Positions 22,779 to 30,609 of a DNA stretch of 30,609 nucleotides are shown one piece after another. The notes below the pieces were generated by a model. That model was not told where the DNA came from, did no database searches, and was given only the letters and a program-made list of their open reading frames with translations. Position 1 is the first letter of the stretch, and the number at the start of each line of letters is the position of its first letter. The stretch is from Saccoglossus kowalevskii (taxonomy: Eukaryota; Hemichordata; Enteropneusta; Harrimaniidae): the NCBI RefSeq assembly GCF_000003605.2, contig NW_003155737.1, positions 637,028-667,636 on the forward strand, in the 5' to 3' direction. Both the position numbers and the translations under genes were made by a program.

Positions 22779-24631
22779 CCTGTATTGGCACCTTGTGTGC
22801 TATGGCTGTATTGGCACCCGGTGTGCTATGGCTGTATTGACACCCTGTGTGCCACGGCTGTATTGACACCCTGTGTGCCACGGCTGTATTGGCACCCTGT
22901 GTGCCACGGCTGTATTGGCACCCTGTGTGCCACGGCTGTATTGGCACCCTGTGTGCTATGGCTGTATTGGCACCCTGTGTGCTATGGCTGTATTGGCACC
23001 CTTTGTGCCATGGCTGTATTGGCACCCTGTGTGCTATGGCTGTATTGGCACCCTGTGTGCCACGGCTGTATTGGCACCCTGTGTGCTATGGCTGTATTGG
23101 CACTCTGTGTGCCATGGCTGTATTGGCACCCTGTGTCATAAATGGCTGTATTGGCACCCTGTGTTATATGGCTGTATTGGCACCCTGTGTGCTATATGGC
23201 TGTATTGTCACCCTGTATGCCACGGCTGTATTGGCACCCTGTGTGTATGGCTGCATATTGGCACCCTATGTGCTATGGCTGTATTGACACCCTGTGTGTA
23301 TGGCTGCGTATTGACTCCCTGTGTACTATGGCTGTATTGACACCCTGTGTGCTACGGCTGTATTGGCACCCTGTGTGCCACGACTGTATTGGCACCCTGT
23401 ATGCCATGGCTGTATTGGCACCATGTGTGCCATGGCTGTATTGGCACCATGTGTGCCATGGCTGTATTGGCACCCTGTGTGCCACGGCTGTATTGGCACC
23501 CTGTGTGTCATGGCTGTATTGACACCCTGTGTGCTGTGGCTGAATTGACACCCTGTGTGCTATGGCTGTATTGGCACCCTGTATGTATGGCTGCGTATTG
23601 GCACCATGTGTGCCACGGCTGTATTGGCACCCTGTGTGCCACTGCTGTATTGGCACCCTGTGTGCCACGGCTGTATTGGCACCCTATGTGTCATGGCTGT
23701 ATTGGCACCCTGTGTGCCACTGCTTTATTGACACCCTGTGTGCTATGGCTGTATTGGCACCCTGTATGTATGGCTGCGTATTGGAACCCAGTGTGCTATG
23801 GCTGTATTGACACCATGTGTGCTATGGCTGTATTGGCACCCTGTGTTCTATGGCTGTGTTGGCACCCTGTGTGCTACAGCTGTATTGGCATCCTGTGTGC
23901 TATGGCTGTATTGGCACCATGTGTGCCATGGCTGTATTGGCACCCTGTGTGCTATGGCTGTATTGGCACCATGTGTGCCACGGCTGTATTGGCACCCTGT
24001 GTGCCACTGCTGTATTGGCACCCTGTGTGCTATGGCTGTATTGGCACACTGTGTGCTATGGCTGTATTGGCACCCTGTTTGTATGGCTGCGTATTGGCAC
24101 CCTGTGTGTATGGCTGTATTGGCACCCTGTGTGTATGGCTGTATTGGCACCCTGTGTGCTACAGACAGCTGTATTGGCACCCTATGTACTATGGCTGTGT
24201 TGGCACCCTGTGTGCTACGGCTGTATTGGCACCCTGTGTTTATGGCTGCATATTGGCACCCTGTGTGTATGGCTGTATTGGCACCCTGTGTGACATGGCT
24301 GTATTGGCACCCTCTGTACTATGGCTGTATTGGCACCCTGTGTGATATGGCTGTATTGGCACCCTGTGTGTATGGCTGTATTGGCACCCTGTGTGCTACA
24401 GACAGCTGTATTGGCACCCTGTGTACTATGGCTGTGTTGGCACTCTGTGTGCTACAGCTGTATTGGCACCCTGTGTTTATGGCTGTGTATTAGCACCCTG
24501 TGTGTATGGCTGTATTGGCACCCTGTGTGATATGGCTGTATTGGCACCCTTTGTACTATGGCTGTATTGGCACCCTGTGTGATATGGCTGTATTGGCACC
24601 CTCTGTACTATGGCTGTATTGGCACCCTGTG
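22779..24631. repeat. 26-bp minisatellite (about 71 units) with nested higher-order repeats
   Basis: The unit reads GGCACCCTGTGTGC, then (T/C)A(T/C)GGCTGTATT. The array starts at CCTGTATTGGCACCTTG and ends at GGCACCCTGTGTGCTTTGG. Variants include CTGTATGTATGGCTGCGTATT (one or two bases longer or shorter) and GTGCTACAGACAGCTG. Variant blocks repeat at longer range. GTGCTACAGACAGCTG recurs at 24156 and 24393 with the same following units (237 bp). A block ending GTATGTATGGCTGCGTATT recurs at 23581 and 23764 (183 bp). Because 26 is not a multiple of three and the unit has few stops on either strand, open frames of up to 332 codons (23347-24345) cycle through a 26-residue pattern on the plus strand, and similar ones occur on the minus strand. 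These are by-products of the repeat. Each unit can form a GTGCCA...TGGCAC hairpin. Confidence 0.96.
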
Positions 24632-24956
24632 TGCTTTGGCCATGAAAATTTTGGAAAAATGCAATAGCACCATGTCCTATTTATTTTAGGCCTATCAGAT
24701 GGCAGAAGACATTGAAGGTGCCTCGAGAAGTAATCCTTCATACTGACAGAAGCATATTACGTGTACATTAATAATAAATGTAGAGCACATGTGTATGTTC
24801 AAGCAGTCAGAATCTCTTAATGAAAGCATCATTGTAATAGACAGCTCATCATATGGTTGACTACAGCGGGCATAGATTGCAATGGATGAAAGCATAGATG
24901 ACAGAAATGTTTTCAAAGCCTGTGTTTTTAGAATCTACCACCTGATCATTATATTG
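24632..24956. other. Unique spacer between two satellite arrays
   Basis: About 325 bp of non-repetitive, AT-rich DNA separate the 26-bp and 40-bp arrays. I see no gene or motif in it. Confidence 0.6.
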
Positions 24957-26873
24957 GTAAGCAGACCTATAGACTGGCTTCAGTCAGAGTGATTATTTGG
25001 GTTGGCCTGTATACTGGCTTCAGTCAGAGTGATTATTTGGGTAGGCCTATAGACTGGCTTCAGTCAGAGTGATTATTTGGGTAGACCTATACACTGGCTT
25101 CAGTCAGAGTGATTATTTGGATGGACCTATAGACTGGCTTCAGTCACAGTGATTATTTGGGTAGACCTATAGACTGGCTTCAGTCACAGTGATTATTTGG
25201 GTAGACCTATAGACTGGCTTCAGTCAGATGGATTATTTTGGTAGGCCTATACACTGGCTGCAGTCAGAGTGATTATTTGGGTTGGCCTATATACTGGCTT
25301 CAGTCAGAGTGATTATTTGGGTAGACCTATAGACTGGCTTCAGTCACAGTGATTATTTGGGTAGACCTATAGACTGGCTTCAGTCAGATGGATTATTTTG
25401 GTAGGCCTATAGACTGGCTGCAGTCAGAGTGATTATTTGGGTTGGCCTATAGACTGGCTTCAGTCAGAGTGATTATTTGGGTAGGCCTATATACTGGCTT
25501 CAGTCAGAGTGATTATTTGGGTAGACCTATAGACTGGCTTCAGTCAGAGTGATTATTTGGGTAGGCCTATAGACTGGCTTCAGTCAGAGTGATTATTTGG
25601 GTAGGCCTATAGACTGGTTTCAGTCAGAGTGATTATTTGGGTAGGCCTATAGACTGGCTTTAGTCAGAGTGATTATTTGGGTAGGCCTATAGACTGGCTT
25701 CAGTCAGAGTGATTATTTAGGTAGACCTATAGACTGGCTTCAGTCAGAGTGATTATTTGGGTAGACCTATAGATTGGCTTCAGTCAGAGTGATTATTTGG
25801 GTAGGCCTATAGACTGGCTACAGTCAGAGTGATTATTTAGGTAGACCTATAGACTGGCTTCAGTCAGAGTGATTATTTAGGTAGACCTATAGACTGGCTT
25901 CAGTCAGAGTGATTATTTGGGTAGCCCTATAGACTGGCTTCAGTCAGAGTGATTATTTGGGTAGGCCTGGCTTCAGTCAGAGTGATTATTTAGGTAGACC
26001 TATAGACTGGATTCAGTCAGAGTGATTATTTGGGTAGATCTATACACTGGCTTCAGTCAGAGTGATTATTTGGATGGACCTATAGACTGGCTTCAGTCAC
26101 AGTGATTATTTGGGTAGACCTATAGACTGGCTTCAGTCACAGTGATTATTTGGGTAGACCTATAGACTGGCTTCAGTCAGATGGATTATTTTGGTAGGCC
26201 TATAGACTGGCTGCAGTCAGAGTGATTATTTGGGTTGGCCTATAGACTGGCTTCAGTCAGAGTGATTATTTGGGTAGATCTATAGACTGACTTCAGTCAG
26301 AGTGATTATTTGGGTAGACCTATAGACTGGCTTCAGTCTGAGTGATTTTTTGGGCAGGCCTATAGACTGGCTTCAGTCAGAGTGATTATTTGGGTAGGCC
26401 TATAGACTGGCTTCAGTCAGAGTGATTATTTGGGTAGACCTATAGACTGGCTTCAGTCAGAGTGATTATTTGGGTAGGCCTATAGACTGGCTACAGTCAG
26501 AGTGATTATTTGGGTTGGCCTATATACTGGCTTCAATCAGAGTGATTATTTGGGTAGGCTGATAGATTGGCTTCAGTCAGAGTGATTATTTGGGGAGGCC
26601 TATAGACTGGCTTCAGTCAGGGTGATTATTTGGGTAGGCCTATAGACTGGGTTTAGTCAGAGTGATTATTTGGGTATAGACCTATAAACTGACTTCAGTC
26701 AGAGTGATTATTTGGGTAGACCTATAGACTGGCTTCAGTCAGAGTGATGATTTGAATAGACCTATAGACTGGCTTCAGTCAGAGTGATTATTTGGGTATA
26801 GACCAATAAACTGGCTTCAGTCAGAGTGATTATTTGGGTAGGCTTATAGACTGGCTTACTGCAGTCAGAGTGA
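24957..26873. repeat. 40-bp satellite array (about 48 units) with long-range block duplication
   Basis: The unit reads GTAG(A/G)CCTATAGACTGGC, then TTCAGTCAGAGTGATTATTT and GG, and is very uniform across the array. Diagnostic variants mark sub-families: TTGGCC in place of TAGGCC, CAGTCACAGTG, CAGTCAGATGGATTATTTTG, and CTGCAGTC in place of CTTCAGTC. The same series of about five variant units starting at 25081 recurs from 26034, an offset of 953 bp (24 units minus the 7 bp missing in the short unit at about 25963). A partial copy lies near 25321-25450. The last units (from about 26670) carry small insertions such as GGGTATAGACC and are the most diverged. Stop codons such as TAG and TGA inside the unit keep the frames short. 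Every unit includes GACTGGCTTCAGTC, a 5-bp stem with a 4-nt loop. Confidence 0.97.
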
Positions 26874-29484
26874 TTTGTTTATCAGTTTTACAAAATATGT
26901 GGCGTTATTGCAAAATGACAATGTATATGCGAGGGATGTCATGTGCACACCAACATTTAACCATCAATTCAGCATATTTATTAAAAAAATACAACCTAAA
27001 ACCAGTTTTATTGGTATACGATATAGATTATAAAAAAATAGCACAAAGTACATGTTCATTTTGGTTTGTGGTGGTGTATGTGTGTTTGTGGCGGTACTAC
27101 CTTCTCTAATTTTTCATGTTGAAACAGCTTGTTTGTCCCTTTGATCTTCTGCTCTAAAGTTTGTTTCTTGTTCTCCAAATCATCATAGGTTTGTTATTGA
27201 ATGAGGCAATAAGCATGTTCCCTTTAAATGCTTTTAAAATCCATCAAACATTGGTGTAACATTTTGAACATTTCATGTATGTTTTGTAATTTTGTAGTTG
27301 TGAACCAATTGCAAATAATTGGTTACAGATCTTGATCATAATTTTTAAAAACAAATTTGGATAAAAATTGCAAAATTTGACTTTGGAGTTCACAGCTTTA
27401 AGTTGAAAACTGCTCGATGCAAAATACAGTTTAATACACACTAATTACAATCTTCAAAAGTATGTGATTGCAGGAAGTGAATTCCTAGAATCAGCTTTTA
27501 CTCCATAATAGCTTTAATATGCAGGTACAGGTAAAGATTATTTACTATAAGGGCAGTAACTTAGTGAACCTTATAAAAAGAAGTTTACTGATTTCGAGGG
27601 TATCATTAAAAGGTCACCCGTAACAGGAAAGCCAAAACAAACGAAGCTCATTAAAACTAAACATGAACTGATCCTTCCTCTCATCAGGCTAGTTAAGTGT
27701 AGACATACTGTCTCAGTATTAATTTAAATAATGTATTTATGTCATAGCTGGGTCAATACATGGAGCCAGGTATACAATTGGGTATTCCACCTATAAGTAC
27801 GCAAACATCGCCCTCTGAAGAAAAATATGGGGAAACTACTAGTAGCCAATCAAATTTCACTGAAATTTTCAGACAAGCTTTACTGAAATTATTAATTTTA
27901 AATATATTATTTTGATATAGAGTTGCAATAATACATTAAAACTCAATGCATGACACCTTATTGTTGATTTTCGCAATATCATTTTTATTAAAAACAAGTA
28001 TATTTTCTATGCTGTGCAGTAATCGATTGATATATGTCATGTCAAAAATGTCTATATCTGCATTTGGATTGACTTTTTATATTTACCATGATGGTAGTAA
28101 GATATTCATTTTTAATATCAATGCAGGTCAACTATTGTCACTTTTCCCTAAAATAATTTTTTTTCATAATTATTTTTTAGAAATTTCGATAAAGACGTAT
28201 AATTATGTTTATTTGCTCCAAAAATAACAAAGAAAAATATATACTCATGTGAAAAATGCTTCACCAACAATGTTATGATAAAAAAAATATAGCTTTCAAA
28301 TAGTTAATGTGTTACATGTTAACTGGTTTATTTTAGTTGTAATAAAATATTTAGGATAATAAAACCATAATTGGTAAAAAACACTAAGTGATTGTCAATC
28401 TCCAAGCACCAGATGGAATTATTTTTTATGAAAGCAATTTATCGTACGTTGACTAAAAACATATTATGCAAATATCACCAAACACATGACAGTTATGAAA
28501 TTATTTTTCTTAGAATTTTTCCCTAATTTTAGATGGAACTGATATAATTTTCCTTTTTCCTTCCAGACTTAAAAATTAAGGATTTACATAAAATAAGAAA
28601 TTTATAGATTTCACAACAGTTCCAAGTCTGTCTGATACTATTCTAGTTTCTGTTACTTACTTACTTATTTGTCCAAATTGAAAGACTTCATGAATAAATA
28701 ATCACAATTCGTAATGATTAGTGATGTCATACATGCATATTAACTATGCAATATCATAAATAAAAATTAACTTTGTAGACTTACATATTACAGGATATAA
28801 ATACTTAGATAATCTTATTTCATCGATTGATTTTATTTTAAAAAACTTTAGTAACAGAGAATTATCGGAATGAGTTTACTTTCTGTGACGGGTTTAGGCA
28901 AGTGGAATCCTAATAAAAAAAACTGTACTGTATAGCGGCATTCAATCCAAATTATTAATGAAGTCGTTGGTATTTCTTGATGTATTTTATTGCTTTATTT
29001 CAATTATTACATAATGACCTCTCCAACATGGGAATTATGACTTAATAATAGGCGGATTTCCCATGATGCACCATTGTTAGGTGTTCATTGTTATACGTAG
29101 CTGCATAGTGGTCCTTATTTATATAAGATGTTGGCTGCGATAAAATTGTCAGACAATCTTTTTATGGTCCCGAGAGTCTTGTTATACCTAACTTGGTAGC
29201 CTGCTAAGCCACATGTACAATGACGTATCCATGCAATTAATATGTGACAACTGAGACTTTATACAGCGGTAGTGGTTATGCACCATACAATATAATGGAA
29301 ATATTTTATAAAGCCAGCAAAATCATCTAAACTGTTTTCTTGTTAACTTGAGAAACGTCTATATGTAAATTTAATACAGGTATTTATAATATATTGAAGT
29401 GATCACTCAGATTAGACGTAGCGAGGAAAATGCAGATAATTGTTTTATTCATTTTTTCTCAACTTATTCTAACTAATACCAGTA
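26874..29484. other. AT-rich region; no gene recognised
   Basis: The frame starting inside the last satellite unit (26834-27109) and the hydrophobic frame at 27946-28227 show no family motif, and AT-rich DNA produces hydrophobic frames by chance. An 8-bp inverted repeat lies at 29027-29034 (CATGGGAA) and 29058-29065 (TTCCCATG) with a 23-nt loop. No RNA gene is seen. Confidence 0.45.
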
Positions 29485-29567
29485 ATATTTTTAGTTGCTT
29501 TATTTTACACTATTTTTTACTATTTTTGTAGTTATTTTTAGTTGCTTTATTATACACTATTTTTACC
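29485..29567. repeat. Tandem duplication, 47-bp offset
   Basis: TTAGTTGCTTTATTTTACAC followed by TATTTTT at 29491 recurs from 29538 as TTAGTTGCTTTATTATACAC followed by TATTTTT, with one mismatch over about 30 bp. A short (ATT)n tract follows at about 29607-29622. Confidence 0.85.
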
Positions 29568-29837
29568 TTACTGTATCCACAGCAGATTACAGTTGCGTAG
29601 TAAACTATTATTATTATTATTAATACACATGTATAAAAGTGTAGGTCTTTGTTCATGCATAATTTCCCAAATTCATTTATAGAGAGCGCAAATACAGTAT
29701 TTTAAAAGCTTAATCTCTTAGCTGATTAACACCTTCCCCTCTTTTCACTATTGTGATAATTTTTAAAGTAGGAAATTGGTTAAATTTTTCAAAAACACTT
29801 AATGCATTGATTTATATAGTGTACTGTATAACATTGT

Positions 29838-29916
29838 TTGTTTTTGTCTAGTAGCGACCACGTTGACTCCAATTGTCTGTTTTTGTCTGGTACTGACAAT
29901 GTTGATTCCAACTGTG
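29838..29916. repeat. Tandem duplication, 39-bp offset
   Basis: TTTTTGTCTAGTAGCGACCA followed by CGTTGACTCCAATTGTC (from 29841) recurs from 29880 as TTTTTGTCTGGTACTGACAA followed by TGTTGATTCCAACTGTG. The offset is 39 bp, exactly 13 codons. On the minus strand both copies lie in one open frame (29998-29789, 69 codons), giving QLESTLSVPDKNR followed by QLESTWSLLDKNK. The frame has no recognised domain and its coding status is doubtful. Confidence 0.8.
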
Positions 29917-30609
29917 TGATAGACAGATGTGCAGGTGCAGCATAAATGAAACGATCTGTTGGGAAATCAGTGGGAAATGATTTAGTGAACACGCACACAG
30001 CGTTAAACTATGATGTGTCCTGATAACTCGCCACCCAAAAACGGCTTTATTTACATTCTTTCAGACAATACTAATGTAAAGGAAAACAACAAACTAGGAC
30101 AAATTTTAAAAATTTCACAGTTCTTTCGAAGTACAATGTAGAAATTTACATCAAGTATTAATATTTAATCCCAAAGTCTTTTTGTCTAAAAATATACGTA
30201 CATATTTTTTCAAAAATTGTAATCAGGATAGTAACCAATGCCAAATTTTGTCCAACTTGATATAAATACAGATAAAACTGCATAAAATGATTCATTCAAA
30301 GAGATAAAGAGTCTGAATAAAGTGTTTTTGTGGGTATTTTTTTTTAATTGCAGTTATATTATTGAATTAGTATATGAATAGGTGCTTGTCTGAAAAAAAC
30401 AAGAATATGCTGCCAGCTGACTGACTGGTCAATTACTGGTCCGGCGGCCATCTAGGATTTTAAAAATCTTGGTAGTGAAAATTTTACTCATGTTCTAGGG
30501 GTCTAGGAATTCTAAATCATGATGGATATCTTTAGCGGCCAATTGATTTTGGTCATGTTACTATGATGACGTTAAACAAAAGACCTGACTATAATATCTG
30601 ATGGCTGAT
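29917..30609. other. AT-rich right flank; no gene recognised
   Basis: No coding, RNA or tandem repeat signal is visible. The words GGCGGCCATCTAGGATTTT (30443) and AGCGGCCAATTG (30533) are the only G+C-rich islands and may belong to an old interspersed repeat, which I cannot confirm. Confidence 0.4.

Noticed and set aside
23347-24345. 332-codon Cys/Trp-rich open frame as a repeat protein gene
   Set aside because: It is the 26-bp minisatellite read in rotating phase. Equivalent frames exist in the other phases and on the opposite strand, so openness reflects unit composition.
24957-26873. CRISPR array
   Set aside because: The 40-bp units are directly contiguous with no unique spacers, the context is eukaryotic, and there are no cas genes.
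27946-28227. Hydrophobic 93-codon frame as a membrane protein
   Set aside because: AT-rich DNA yields Phe/Ile/Leu-rich frames by chance, and there is no start context, homologous motif or neighbouring exon.

Overview
The window looks like non-coding DNA from an animal nuclear genome. It is AT-rich, has no operon-like gene packing, no recognisable host exon, rRNA or tRNA, and much of its length is tandem repeats plus relics of two retrotransposon classes. The relics are a DIRS-like tyrosine-recombinase retroelement and a fragment resembling a non-LTR (LINE) ORF2. This mix is common in aquatic invertebrates such as molluscs, cnidarians, echinoderms and lancelets. I cannot name the species, and the mollusc-like impression (AT-rich, frequent ACATGTA words) is weak.

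Layout, left to right. A 65-bp satellite fills about 236-2360, is interrupted by a 288-bp LINE-like ORF2 fragment (2361-2648), and resumes in degenerate form to about 3015. From 3 to 13 kb lies low-complexity unique DNA with a 94-bp direct duplication (4681-4860), a G13 run (6965-6977), a diverged ~120-140-bp tandem repeat (8265-8830) and an irregular degenerate repeat (11296-11640). An ~85-bp repeat with a 339-bp higher-order period lies at 13290-14130. A diverged duplication lies at 16951-17107. On the minus strand, 20960-17530 is a decayed DIRS-like element in the order gag, reverse transcriptase, RNase H, tyrosine recombinase. It is cut off inside the recombinase, before the second half of the catalytic site. 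A 26-bp minisatellite (22779-24631, about 71 units) is followed 325 bp later by a 40-bp satellite (24957-26873, about 48 units). The rest, to 30609, is AT-rich DNA with two short tandem duplications.

No genes here work together in the usual sense. The only protein-coding content with recognisable family signatures is the retroelement, and it is dead: at least four in-frame stops, several frameshifts and a missing 3' part. The long open frames in the 65-bp and 26-bp arrays come from unit lengths not divisible by three, which rotates all frames through the same stop-poor unit, so I do not call them genes. The most notable observations are the splice-acceptor-like motif repeated in each 65-bp unit, the hairpin-forming potential of each 26-bp and 40-bp unit, the nested higher-order periods (339, 237, 183 and 953 bp), and the reading-phase pattern of the DIRS relic, which suggests a once continuous gag-pol frame. 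I found no convincing new biological system.
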